A stretch of DNA of 64,000 nt, from positions 1 through 64,000 of the forward strand of contig CAILAY010000168.1 of the NCBI GenBank assembly GCA_903832285.1. Reading direction: 5' to 3'. The number at the start of each line of letters is the position of its first letter. The first letter of the stretch is position 1. Of this stretch, positions 57,601 to 64,000 are shown one piece after another. The notes beneath the pieces were generated by a model, which searched no databases, was not told the DNA's origin, and saw nothing but the letters and a program-made list of their open reading frames with translations. This DNA is from an uncultured beta proteobacterium. GTDB lineage: Bacteria; Pseudomonadota; Gammaproteobacteria; Burkholderiales; Burkholderiaceae_C. The position numbers were made by a program, and so were the translations under genes.

Positions 57601-57699
57601 CAGAAGGTCCAGGGTAGTTTGGGTGCCTGTTCGGGATAACTTGAAATGTGAAAGGAAGCGACTCAAAGCGGTTTTCCATTGGATATATACGGGACTCAA
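54688..57699 (-). CDS. 7TMR-DISM-like receptor with PAS, GGDEF and EAL domains
   Basis: 1,003 residues from a TTG at 57699; no in-frame ATG lies before residue 430, so the start is uncertain. One helix (about 33-55), an extracytoplasmic domain of about 130 residues and about seven helices (about 195-410) form the sensor. A PAS-like segment (about 430-540) follows. The cyclase domain contains GRLGGDEF near residue 617 without an RxxD inhibitory site. The phosphodiesterase domain has EVLLR in place of EAL near 747, the Asp pair in LDDFGAGYTSF (about 869) and Lys in MIKIDGSFI. Residues needed for both activities seem present, so it may make or degrade cyclic di-GMP. Convergent with the fatty acid operon; downstream of the acyl amino acid synthase gene. 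Confidence 0.9.
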   Translation of the reverse strand: MSPVYIQWKTALSRFLSHFKLSRTGTQTTLDLLVWSISFYVIPLAIALVSLTALVLWDDLYAANPIKALDLRALTQSGTSLSPAEAQHALVTAPLTQYYDTKLSESPVWFAFKVPDGNGNPTTVEFPERHAVRIACWDGASLKSLGFATGNHQSGSIVASRAGFSITLASPPGAEILCTSSFVGPSRLSAEIWSADQLANANRDYHRKSGLVDGGLLVLALFVLITAVINRQSIYVLFAAWLIATVRLSATSGGWDDQWLNHAVPQEWIPFGRSITRAAWALLTITLFKALFQDELTKSNYQKVLNIAQWLCLLLIFAAIFLPRSIFYPTLWIVGGSVLVTMTVSLVGIVYRTRSRAALWYAASFTITSIFTFAEILSAAYGTKGLLGSINGVAAALASGLLASLAIAEQMRQEHQQRLEAQAELQQTFEAVPVGLFSLDMEGQFISANPAMLKMLGVTSARAIGKAWHRYFTMDSWTHLQQLVHGDIGAELEIVEHAMPGDGALRSYLVKATLARGKIEGSMQDVTEKVRATGHLLFLADNDSLTRSFNRRGIEKELEHAMTRLGEGQPLALAYLDLDRFKLINDLYGRNAGDEVLQHVCTRANNLLSGRMCMGRLGGDEFLLVLPDTKIELASLICQRIISSLSGRPFDIDDKAFHVRGSIGLIEVAPGTSVKDAISTADRACREAKGGSGEGLVVYGEGSSAFMDYEAEIKLVALLATPAITDRLYLAMQPIMSLSAPHDSLNFEVLLRMNDAQGQPVRTDRVIKAAESSGRMGMIDRWVLATTLEWLNANYATLKHTKFICVNLNGASLNDERFLDDVVAMLSLHHQVAHHLCYEITESVALHDLDNTCRFIDRVRSFGAKVALDDFGAGYTSFSYLRDLPADMIKIDGSFIVDMNQHPANVAIVEAIVSLANNLGMKVIAEWAEDIATIQTLKEIGVDYVQGFVVARPQSPDQLLAASSSASFIQDEELARLVESYGRSDGTVLMVDFFESASPKKPH

Positions 57700-57790
57700 C
57701 CAAGGGGAAACAGGACAGCTGTCTCAGCCAAGTCAGTTCAACATACCCATAGGATAACGCGATCACTCGTGTTGCGTTGCTGGAAGCACA

Positions 57791-58573
57791 TCAGCCCTGA
57801 ATCGAACCATGTGCCGATTCGGACTTCTGCAATCGTTTGGTTGGCAAGCGGGGAACCTTGTGCGCAGCCATGTACTGCACATCAATGTCGGGGTGATGCG
57901 TGTAGCTGAAGAAATTTAGCATGGGATGGCTGGCTTCTGTCCATCGAACCTTTCCTGTCCCAATTTCGAAGGCCATCACGTGGTGTGGAACATTATTTTC
58001 TGCTGGCAGCGGTACGTACGTGTTGCCATCGAGTATGTCGGAGAACATTAATTTTTCGTAGGACCGGTTGAGTGGCGGGCGAGCACCGAGCAGCGCCCAG
58101 TCAATCTCGTTCAGTTCACAGTAAAGGAAGCAGGCCTTGACGAGAACCATCTTCACCAGGCCACCCTCGCTGCCACGCACTATGCCAAAACGCCTGATTT
58201 CTGCCATGGATTGGCTGGATATCCATTTTGGCAAATCGGTTGAACGCTCCATGTTCAGTGGGCGGACCCGGTTGGTTTGAATTCGTGCGGTTCCAAGAGC
58301 TGAGCCGTCCAATTTTGACTCCGCCAACAGGACCGCAGTGTCAGATCTTGTATCGTCTTCCTCGGGGTCCTTGAGCATTTCGGCGAACGTTGGCATGTGC
58401 CGAGCGTAGGCTGAATGTCGAACGGAGACGGCCTTGAGCAAGTCTTCTTCACTGCGCACCACGCGCACCGTGAACGGCAGCCTTTCAACCACCATCTCGG
58501 GCTCGTTGTGCGCATCGACCAAGGCGTCGACCTTCTTGAGTTCCTCGAAAACCGATGGATGCTGGACTTGCAT
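57791..58573 (-). CDS. N-acyl amino acid synthase, FeeM-like
   Basis: 260 residues from the ATG at 58573, preceded by GGAG seven bases before. The acyl-transferase fold resembles FeeM and acyl-homoserine lactone synthases. Matching segments are VRSEEDLLKAVSVRHSAYA near residue 40, the Asp-rich DPEEDDTRSDTAVLLAE and MAEIRRFGIVRG near residue 113. FeeM joins a fatty acyl group from acyl-ACP to tyrosine or another amino acid. Homologues often sit in exosortase (PEP-CTERM) systems; none is seen here. Possible co-transcription with the downstream GGDEF/EAL gene (91-base gap). Confidence 0.72.
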   Translation of the reverse strand: MQVQHPSVFEELKKVDALVDAHNEPEMVVERLPFTVRVVRSEEDLLKAVSVRHSAYARHMPTFAEMLKDPEEDDTRSDTAVLLAESKLDGSALGTARIQTNRVRPLNMERSTDLPKWISSQSMAEIRRFGIVRGSEGGLVKMVLVKACFLYCELNEIDWALLGARPPLNRSYEKLMFSDILDGNTYVPLPAENNVPHHVMAFEIGTGKVRWTEASHPMLNFFSYTHHPDIDVQYMAAHKVPRLPTKRLQKSESAHGSIQG

Positions 58574-58639
58574 GGCGTGACTCCGATAAGGGGTGAAAAA
58601 AAACCCATGGCTGGCGGCACCTGTGCCGTCTGCGGGGTA

Positions 58640-58651
58640 AAAGTTCACTTT
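58640..58651. promoter_or_regulatory. Palindrome upstream of the FeeM-like gene
   Basis: AAAGTTCACTTT is an inverted repeat (AAAGT and ACTTT with a two-base centre) overlapping a second inverted repeat TCACTTTAGTGA. It lies 67-78 bases before the FeeM-like start, in the 182-base gap after the small membrane protein gene. Possible operator. Confidence 0.4.
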
Positions 58652-58755
58652 AGTGAGCGCCATCAAATAATTGAGTCGGAGGTGGCGCGCGCGCAGTGTC
58701 GGAAACGCGTCAAGTTTCAAGCGGGCGTAAGCCGCGTTTTCTGTAGGAGGTTTGC

Positions 58756-59265
58756 CTACATCCGTGTCCGAAAGGATGCCCACCAGACCCAAGCGCGGAC
58801 TTTGAGTTGGCGTGCCGCCTGCCAAGGACCCGACTGGTGCACCTGCTCGATCAACTGATCTTTCCAGTCCTTCCATCGGGGGTACCAGCGGGCAAACCAG
58901 GGCAGTTGCATGAGCGCCGGTTCGGTCAGTTGGAAAAGGCGTGCCGCAACCGCCGTTCCGATCAATTTGGCGCCGAGCAACAGCAACACGCCCGGACCCC
59001 GCAGGCCATGCGCGAACAAATACACCGCAATCAGCTTCACCGGCAACAACGCGATCACCGGAAGGCCAAAAATCAGCAGCGCACACCACGGTGGCAACAG
59101 CCGGATTCGCTGCTCGACCCAAGCCCACAGCGGCAGTCTGGCTAGGCGTGCAAACAGTGCCGCCAGCGGCACCCAGCCCCATTCCTCGAACAGCACGATG
59201 GCGGCAATGAAGGCAAAGACAAGGTTGCGAAGGAGGGTCTTGAGCCGGTGCATGAGACGGGGCAT
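58756..59265 (-). CDS. Small inner-membrane protein of unknown function
   Basis: 169 residues with three or more hydrophobic segments (about 14-40, 60-82 and 85-108) and a basic, Trp-rich C-terminus. The N-terminus is basic (MPRLMHRLKTLLRN). I do not recognise a family. It is divergent from the DUF486 gene, 55 bases away, and the first of a leftward set with the FeeM-like and GGDEF/EAL genes. Confidence 0.65.
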   Translation of the reverse strand: MPRLMHRLKTLLRNLVFAFIAAIVLFEEWGWVPLAALFARLARLPLWAWVEQRIRLLPPWCALLIFGLPVIALLPVKLIAVYLFAHGLRGPGVLLLLGAKLIGTAVAARLFQLTEPALMQLPWFARWYPRWKDWKDQLIEQVHQSGPWQAARQLKVRAWVWWASFRTRM

Positions 59266-59319
59266 GATCGGGTGAGTCTAACGGCCGCGGTCTCGGGCAT
59301 GGTGTCGATAATGCGGGCT

Positions 59320-59688
59320 ATGCAATATCTCTCATCGATTCCATTTTCCATTCAGACAATCCTCCTGCTGGTGGCGTCCAATGTGTTCATGACGATGGCC
59401 TGGTATGGCCACCTGAAGAATCTGGCAACCGTACCCTGGTACTGCGCCGCGCTGGTGAGCTGGGGCATTGCATTGTTTGAATACCTGCTGCAAGTTCCGG
59501 CCAATCGCATCGGCTACCAGCAGGCCGGTCTGTCTGTCGGACAACTGAAGATCTTGCAGGAGGTGATCACCCTGTGCGTGTTTGTGCCGTTTGCAGTGGG
59601 GTACCTGGACCAACCGTTAAGGATGGACTACTTGTGGGATGGCCTTTGCCTGGTCGGAGCCGTGTATTTCATTTTTCGCGGCGGTTAA
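59320..59688 (+). CDS. DUF486 small membrane protein (DMT-like)
   Basis: 122 residues from the ATG at 59320, with in-frame ATGs at 59299 and 59311 as alternatives. Four hydrophobic helices; the motifs ASNVFMTMAWYGHLK and LLQVPANRIGY identify DUF486. These proteins resemble half of a drug/metabolite transporter; no substrate is known. It precedes the DUF47-PiT pair by 61 bases. Confidence 0.88.
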   Translation: MQYLSSIPFSIQTILLLVASNVFMTMAWYGHLKNLATVPWYCAALVSWGIALFEYLLQVPANRIGYQQAGLSVGQLKILQEVITLCVFVPFAVGYLDQPLRMDYLWDGLCLVGAVYFIFRGG

Positions 59689-59749
59689 ACTCCCCGACGC
59701 GTCAAGCGAGGAGTTGCGGCGCCCCTATTTGTTCATTTGAGGAGAGACC

Positions 59750-60397
59750 ATGCTGTTTGCCAAGTTGCTGCCACGCGAAGGCAATTTTTTTGAAATGTTC
59801 AATCAGCATGCCGATCGCATCGTGGAGGCAGCTCACGCTTTTTCCATGCTGGTGGAGAACTACGCTGATCCTCACCTGCGGGAAAAATACACTCAGGAGG
59901 TGGATCATGCAGAGCGCGCCGCCGACCGCGTCACGCACGAGGTGAACAAGGCGATCCACAAGACCTTCATCACGCCCATCGACCGCGAACAGATTCACAC
60001 CCTGATCAATACCATGGACGACGTCTGTGACCTGATCCAGGACTCGGCCGAAACCATGGCTCTTTACGACGTGCACCATATGACGGAAGAGATCAGCCGC
60101 CTGACCGATCTGAGCGTGAAGTGCTGCGAACGGGTGAAGGATGCGGTGTACCTCTTGGCCAAGGTGGCCGACGCCAGCGCGGCCGAGGCGGCGCTCAAAA
60201 CGTGCGAGGAGATCGATCGACTGGAGTCCGATGCCGACCGCGTGATGCGTTCGGCCATGAGCAAGTTGTTTCGTTCCGAACCCGACGTGCGGGAACTCAT
60301 CAAGCTCAAGGCGATTTACGAATTGCTCGAAACCATCACCGACAAATGCGAAGACGTGGCCAACGTGATCGAGGGCATCATCCTCGAGAACTCCTGA
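59750..60397 (+). CDS. DUF47 (PhoU-like) protein, partner of PiT
   Basis: 215 residues, all-helical, with the PhoU-like pattern (FEMFNQHADRIVEAAHAFS and KAIYELLETITDKCEDVANV). DUF47 proteins are usually encoded just before PiT transporters and are thought to regulate phosphate uptake. Gap to pit is 16 bases with GGGGACAAGC near its start; a ribosome site GGAGAG precedes this gene. Confidence 0.93.
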   Translation: MLFAKLLPREGNFFEMFNQHADRIVEAAHAFSMLVENYADPHLREKYTQEVDHAERAADRVTHEVNKAIHKTFITPIDREQIHTLINTMDDVCDLIQDSAETMALYDVHHMTEEISRLTDLSVKCCERVKDAVYLLAKVADASAAEAALKTCEEIDRLESDADRVMRSAMSKLFRSEPDVRELIKLKAIYELLETITDKCEDVANVIEGIILENS

Positions 60398-60413
60398 ACC
60401 GTCGGGGACAAGC

Positions 60414-61424
60414 ATGACAACGGTAACGGTTTCGCTAGGAGTGGTGCTGGTGCTGGTCGCACTTGCATTGGCGTTTGACTTCATGAACGGCTTTCATGAT
60501 GCCGCGAATTCCATTGCAACGGTCGTCTCCACCGGCGTATTGAAGCCGGGGCAGGCCGTTATCTTCGCGGCGTTCTTCAACCTGATTGCGATCTTCATTT
60601 TCCATCTGAGCGTGGCGGCCACCGTGGGAAAAGGCATCGCCGACCCTGGAGTAGTGGATGTGAATGTCGTCTTTGGCGCCCTGATCGGTGCCATCAGCTG
60701 GAACTTCATCACCTGGTATTACGGTATTCCAAGCAGTTCTTCGCACGCGCTCATCGGCGGCATCGTTGGCGCCGTGATGGCCAAGGCAGGTGCCGGTTCT
60801 TTGGTGGGGTCAGGCATAGCGCGCACGGTGGTCTTTATTTTCGTCTCTCCGCTGCTTGGCTTTATCCTGGGTAACCTGATGATGGTGCTGGTGGCGGTGG
60901 TGTTTCGCCGCTCCACACCGTCGCGGGTGGACCGCTGGTTTCGCAGCCTGCAGTTGGTGTCGGCGGGAGCCTACAGCCTGGGACACGGCGGCAATGATGC
61001 GCAAAAAACGATAGGGATCATCTGGATGCTATTGATCGCTACCGGTTATGCGACGGCGGCTGACAAGTCGCCGCCGACCTGGGTGGTTGTATGCTGCTAT
61101 TCGGCGATTGCCGCAGGCACCATGTTTGGCGGCTGGCGCATTGTCAAAACCATGGGACAGAGGATCACCAAGCTCAAACCGGTCGGTGGTTTTTGTGCTG
61201 AAACAGGTGGCGCCATCACACTCTTTCTGGCTACCGCGCTGGGCGTTCCGGTCTCCACCACCCACACCATCACCGGGGCCATCGTGGGCGTGGGGTCCGC
61301 CCAACGCGCGAGTAGCGTGCGCTGGGGTGTAGCCGGAACCATCATCTGGGCGTGGATTTTCACCATCCCCGCCAGCGCATTCGTGGCGGCTGTGGCGTAC
61401 TGGCTGAGTTTGCAGATCTTCTAA
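60414..61424 (+). CDS. Low-affinity inorganic phosphate transporter, PiT family
   Basis: 336 residues with about ten membrane helices. Both halves of the PiT signature are present: FDFMNGFHDAANSIATVVST near residue 21 and LGHGGNDAQKTIGIIW. PiT proteins cotransport metal-phosphate with protons. It forms an operon with the DUF47 gene and overlaps the convergent acetyltransferase gene by 4 bases at the 3' end. Confidence 0.96.
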   Translation: MTTVTVSLGVVLVLVALALAFDFMNGFHDAANSIATVVSTGVLKPGQAVIFAAFFNLIAIFIFHLSVAATVGKGIADPGVVDVNVVFGALIGAISWNFITWYYGIPSSSSHALIGGIVGAVMAKAGAGSLVGSGIARTVVFIFVSPLLGFILGNLMMVLVAVVFRRSTPSRVDRWFRSLQLVSAGAYSLGHGGNDAQKTIGIIWMLLIATGYATAADKSPPTWVVVCCYSAIAAGTMFGGWRIVKTMGQRITKLKPVGGFCAETGGAITLFLATALGVPVSTTHTITGAIVGVGSAQRASSVRWGVAGTIIWAWIFTIPASAFVAAVAYWLSLQIF

Positions 61425-61960
61425 ACAGCGCCGGGAGGATGATTGTCGCCCAGCCCCAGCGGCTTTTCCATCAGCACTACGTCCAGCCAGCGCTCGAACT
61501 TCCAGCCACATGACCGGAGAACGCCCACGGGTTCGAAGCCCACTGAACGGTGCACGCCAATGGAACTGGCGTTGGCCGAGTCGCCAATCACCGCGATGAG
61601 TTTGCGAAGGCCGGCTCGCTCGGCCTGAACGGCAAGTTCGGCCAACAGCGCGCGGCCGGTTCCGTAGCCATGTGCGTCTTCGGCGAGGTAAATCGAGTCC
61701 TCGGCCGAAAAACGGTAGGCGGGACGCGGCTTGAACCAGTTGCAGTACGCAAAGCCCACGACCCTTCCTTCATGCTCAGCGACGAGGTAGGGCAGGTGTT
61801 TGGACAAAACGTCCGCGCGGCGCTGCGCCATTTCGGTCTCAATGGGTGGTTCGATCTCAAAAGTTCCGGTTCCTGTCAGGACCTGGTGGGTGTAAATGGC
61901 GGTTATGGCCGGGACATCGCTGTGGCGGCTGGGGCGGATGGTGGGCATATTTGGCTGCAA
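61421..61960 (-). CDS. GNAT acetyltransferase, phosphinothricin/methionine-sulfoximine type
   Basis: 179 residues from the ATG at 61960. The sequence IRPSRHSDVPAITAIYTHQV and the acetyl-CoA-binding HGYGTGRALLAELAVQAE are typical of the Pat/MddA group that N-acetylates phosphinothricin-like or methionine-derivative substrates. Conserved later residues NASSIGVHRSVGFEPVG follow. Native substrate unknown. It is convergent with pit and overlaps its stop. Confidence 0.87.
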   Translation of the reverse strand: MQPNMPTIRPSRHSDVPAITAIYTHQVLTGTGTFEIEPPIETEMAQRRADVLSKHLPYLVAEHEGRVVGFAYCNWFKPRPAYRFSAEDSIYLAEDAHGYGTGRALLAELAVQAERAGLRKLIAVIGDSANASSIGVHRSVGFEPVGVLRSCGWKFERWLDVVLMEKPLGLGDNHPPGAV

Positions 61961-61963
61961 GGT

Positions 61964-61969
61964 TATAAT
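61964..61969 (+). promoter_or_regulatory. -10 box of the rpsP operon promoter
   Basis: TATAAT is a perfect -10 box about 112 bases before rpsP. The matching -35 region (around 61941-61948) is poor, as is usual for growth-rate-controlled ribosomal promoters. Confidence 0.6.
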
Positions 61970-62033
61970 GGAAGGCTCTTTAGCGTGTGGCTGGCCGGGT
62001 GGTCATGCTGCGTGTCTCAACGCTGAACTAAAT

Positions 62034-62064
62034 GGCTGGCTAATTTCCTTGAAATGAGCCAGCC
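62034..62064 (+). promoter_or_regulatory. Stable leader hairpin before rpsP
   Basis: GGCTGGCT (62034-62041) pairs perfectly with AGCCAGCC (62057-62064); inside, ATTTC and GAAAT pair to leave a three-base loop CTT. Only one A-G mismatch interrupts the 13 pairs. It ends about 6 bases before the AAGGA ribosome site of rpsP. Possible translational control or RNA stability element. Confidence 0.7.
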
Positions 62065-62080
62065 TACTGAAGGATAAATC

Positions 62081-62332
62081 ATGGTCGTCATTCGACTCGC
62101 CCGTGGCGGCGCAAAGGCTCGCCCGTTTTTCAACATTGTCGTTGCCGACAAGCGTTCCCGTCGGGATGGTAACTTCATCGAGCGCATCGGGTTTTACAAC
62201 CCGATTGCCACAGCCAACGAAGAAAGTATCCGCCTTACTCAAGATCGTCTGACCTACTGGAAGAGCGTTGGCGCACAAGCGTCACCTACAGTGGAACGAC
62301 TGATCCAGCAAGCTGCCAAAAAAGCGGCTTGA
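62081..62332 (+). CDS. rpsP: 30S ribosomal protein S16
   Basis: 83 residues. [20 protein letters not shown] and [15 protein letters not shown] are typical of S16, which helps assemble the 30S subunit. AAGGA precedes the ATG. It opens the rpsP-rimM-trmD-rplS operon. Its stop overlaps the TTG start of rimM. Confidence 0.99.
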   Translation: MVVIRLARGGAKARPFFNIVVADKRSRRDGNFIERIGFYNPIATANEESIRLTQDRLTYWKSVGAQASPTVERLIQQAAKKAA

Positions 62333-62970
62333 TTGATTTGAAGTCGGCGCCGCCGGCTCACCCGGCGGCGCTGCATCAAAGTCTTCTTCCTGTGTTGCCC
62401 GGTCTTGAAGCCGCGTCACTTCCTGCAGACGCCATCGAGGTGGGGCGTATTGCCGATGCCTGGGGAATCAAGGGCTGGTTCAAGGTCCTCCCCTACAGCG
62501 CCGACCCGGAAGCACTGTTTTCTTCCAAACGTTGGTTTTTGCTGCCGACCGAAAAAGGAGCCAAGACTTTTTCCGGACCGCAATTGCTGCGCGTGCGCGA
62601 AGCCAAGGAACATTCCGGTACGGTCGTGGCCAGCGCGCAGGAGTTTGACGATCGCAACTCCGCCGAGGCCCTGCGCGGCGCCCGCATCTTCGTGGCAAGG
62701 TCAAGCTTTCCCACAGTTGCCAAAGACGAGTATTACTGGATCGATCTGATTGGTCTCGACGTGGTCAATCGCGAGGGCGTGGCCCTGGGCCGGGTTACTG
62801 AGTTGTTGACAGCCGGGCCGCAAACCGTGCTGGTGATGTCCTACGAGCAGTCTGATACCGACGGTTCGAACAAGGCCGCCGAGCGTTTGATCCCATTTGT
62901 TTCGGCCTTTGTGGACGATGTGAACCTGCCAACTCGCCGCATCACAGTGGACTGGCAAGAGGATTACTGA
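62329..62970 (+). CDS. rimM: 16S rRNA processing protein RimM
   Basis: 213 residues from a TTG overlapping the rpsP stop (a TTG at 62338 is an alternative). The RimM N-domain ([20 protein letters not shown]) and the PRC-barrel ([20 protein letters not shown]) are clear. It binds S19 and helps mature the 30S head. The N-terminus is about 35 residues longer than E. coli RimM, with little conservation. The TGA stop begins the degenerate repeat copy at 62968. Confidence 0.95.
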   Translation: MIDLKSAPPAHPAALHQSLLPVLPGLEAASLPADAIEVGRIADAWGIKGWFKVLPYSADPEALFSSKRWFLLPTEKGAKTFSGPQLLRVREAKEHSGTVVASAQEFDDRNSAEALRGARIFVARSSFPTVAKDEYYWIDLIGLDVVNREGVALGRVTELLTAGPQTVLVMSYEQSDTDGSNKAAERLIPFVSAFVDDVNLPTRRITVDWQEDY

Positions 62971-63014
62971 TACGTTGCGGAGCAAACCTTTGCGCTGTCC
63001 CCAAACCAGACAAG
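62968..63014 (+). repeat. Degenerate, shortened copy of the stop-to-Shine-Dalgarno element
   Basis: TGATACGTTGCGGAGCAAACC starts at the rimM stop and continues to TTTGCGCTGTCCCCAAAC, matching both ends of copy A (19944-20015) with the middle deleted. The trmD start follows directly. Confidence 0.65.
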
Positions 63015-63016
63015 AT

Positions 63017-63772
63017 ATGCGTTTCGACGTCGTGACTCTTTTTCCCGAGATTTTTGCACCGTTTCTGACGACAGGAGTGACCCGGCGCGCTTTCGAATCG
63101 AAAGCAGTGGATGTGCGGTGTTGGAATCTCCGCGACTTTGCACAGGGAAACTATCGACGTGTCGACGATCGTCCGTTTGGTGGCGGACCCGGCATGGTGA
63201 TGATGGTCGAGCCGCTGGTGCAAGCGCTGACCGCTATCAAGGCCCAGCGTCAGGACCGGGCGCCGGTAATACTGTTTTCACCAATCGGCCAAACCTTGAA
63301 TCACGCGAGCATCGAGCACTGGTCTGGCAGTGACGGTGCGGTGTTGATCTGCGGGCGGTATGAGGGCTTGGATCAGCGCTTCGTAGACGCCCATGTGGAC
63401 CAGCAGATCAGTTTGGGTGACTTTGTTCTCTCGGGTGGCGAGATTGCCGCCATGGCCCTGTTGGATGCTGTGGCGAGATTACAGCCGGGTGTACTGGGTG
63501 ATGAGAGCAGTCACGAGTTGGACAGTTTCAATCCGGCGTTGGATGGTTTGCTGGATTGCCCCCATTACACCCGTCCTGAAAGCTGGGATGGCGTTGCGGT
63601 GCCCCCGGTGTTGCTGTCCGGACACCACCAGCAGATCGAACGCTGGCGGCGGGACCGTCGGCTGGAAATCACGGCCAGGCGCCGTCCTGACTTGATCGAA
63701 AAGGCGCGGTCTGCGGGGCGACTCAGCATCCAGGACGAAACAGCTCTGAGGGCAATTCGCGGCACGCTATAA
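63017..63772 (+). CDS. trmD: tRNA (guanine-N1)-methyltransferase
   Basis: 251 residues from the ATG at 63017. TrmD methylates G37 of tRNAs with a G36. [27 protein letters not shown], the knot segment [13 protein letters not shown] and [14 protein letters not shown] are typical. The frame is open from 62975 but the extra residues do not match the family. The stop lies in a TATAAT-like sequence. Confidence 0.97.
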   Translation: MRFDVVTLFPEIFAPFLTTGVTRRAFESKAVDVRCWNLRDFAQGNYRRVDDRPFGGGPGMVMMVEPLVQALTAIKAQRQDRAPVILFSPIGQTLNHASIEHWSGSDGAVLICGRYEGLDQRFVDAHVDQQISLGDFVLSGGEIAAMALLDAVARLQPGVLGDESSHELDSFNPALDGLLDCPHYTRPESWDGVAVPPVLLSGHHQQIERWRRDRRLEITARRRPDLIEKARSAGRLSIQDETALRAIRGTL

Positions 63773-63773
63773 T
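63768..63773 (+). promoter_or_regulatory. Possible internal promoter -10 box before rplS
   Basis: TATAAT overlaps the trmD stop codon, 110 bases before rplS. No good -35 box is visible, so an internal promoter is only possible. The 110-base gap holds no gene. Confidence 0.35.
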
Positions 63774-63882
63774 CCGCAGTTCTCGATCCTCTGGTCGGCA
63801 GCTTCCTCCATCTGGGTTCAGTGCGTTGGAAGCCTTTGTGTCAATCCCGACGCCGGCGCGCCCAAGATCATTTAAGGAAATC

Positions 63883-64000
63883 ATGAATCTGATTCAAACC
63901 CTGGAGCAAGAAGAAATTGCTCGACTCGGGAAAGTAATTCCCCATTTCTCCCCGGGCGACACGGTCATCGTGAGCGTGAACGTGGTTGAAGGTACGCGCA
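63883..64000 (+). CDS. rplS: 50S ribosomal protein L19, 3' end outside window
   Basis: The first 39 residues ([20 protein letters not shown], then [18 protein letters not shown]) match L19, which lies at the 30S-50S interface. TAAGGAAA precedes the ATG at 63883. The gene continues beyond the window. Confidence 0.97.
   Translation, partial: MNLIQTLEQEEIARLGKVIPHFSPGDTVIVSVNVVEGTR

Noticed and set aside
58574-59182. N-terminal extension of the FeeM-like gene
   Set aside because: The frame stays open across most of the small membrane protein gene, but the ATG at 58573 has GGAG and gives the family-like N-terminus.
1-64000. Prophage, integrative element or insertion sequence
   Set aside because: No integrase, transposase, phage structural gene or att-like repeats seen; gene order is conserved chromosomal throughout.

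Overview
The window looks like the chromosome of a betaproteobacterium of the order Burkholderiales, probably close to Comamonadaceae. The basis is the high GC content, the gene order (nrdR-glyA; cysS-alkA-accA-tilS-lysC-tRNA-Ser; gltA-sdhE-sdhB-sdhA-sdhD-sdhC-gntR / mdh-citE-like-acnB; rpsP-rimM-trmD-rplS) and the protein sequences. It is almost entirely single-copy chromosomal genes. I found no insertion sequence, integrase, prophage or CRISPR array. Naming a genus would be a guess.

Layout. 1-8.0 kb: the 3' part of a giant type IV pilus tip/adhesin gene (pilY1-like), most of it two nested tandem-repeat domains, then a TonB-like gene. 8.2-17.7 kb: nrdR and glyA, a lytic transglycosylase, a 916-residue DUF349 protein, mtfA, lpxH, two cyclophilins and a TPR lipoprotein-sized secreted protein. 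17.9-24.3 kb: cysS, a 3-methyladenine glycosylase, accA, a secreted protein, tilS, lysC and tRNA-Ser(GCU) with a strong terminator. 24.3-37.5 kb: a TCA-cycle block. gltA and the sdh operon run leftward from a GntR/UTRA regulator, and mdh, a CitE-like lyase, a secreted protein and acnB run rightward. A perfect palindrome lies between the two arms. 37.6-41.4 kb: a LivHMGF-type ABC importer without its binding protein. 41.6-42.8 kb: a bactofilin fused to a membrane segment and a RodZ-tail-like domain. 43.2-54.7 kb: a nine-gene rightward beta-oxidation operon behind a promoter with two palindromic operator candidates. 54.7-59.3 kb: a leftward group with a GGDEF/EAL receptor, a FeeM-like N-acyl amino acid synthase and a small membrane protein. 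59.3-61.9 kb: a DUF486 protein, a DUF47-PiT phosphate uptake pair and a GNAT acetyltransferase. 62.0-64.0 kb: the start of the rpsP-rimM-trmD-rplS ribosomal operon.

The observation that stands out most is a family of short, partly palindromic intergenic elements starting with TGATACCTTGTGGGACAG. Six intergenic sites carry it. In each the TGA stop codon of the upstream gene belongs to the element, and in the better copies the far end runs into the Shine-Dalgarno sequence of the next gene. All lie between co-directional genes and in the sense orientation, including two places inside the sdh operon. One copy is interrupted by a second, long palindrome. This looks like an undescribed intra-operonic RNA or repeat element, not ordinary spacer.

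Other points of interest are the 44-unit cysteine-pair array with a 9-unit higher-order period in PilY1, the bactofilin fusion, a 13-bp leader hairpin before rpsP, an arginine in place of the Walker A lysine of LivF, and a possible N-acyl amino acid theme (a PM20D1-like hydrolase in the fatty-acid operon and a FeeM-like synthase about 11 kb away).
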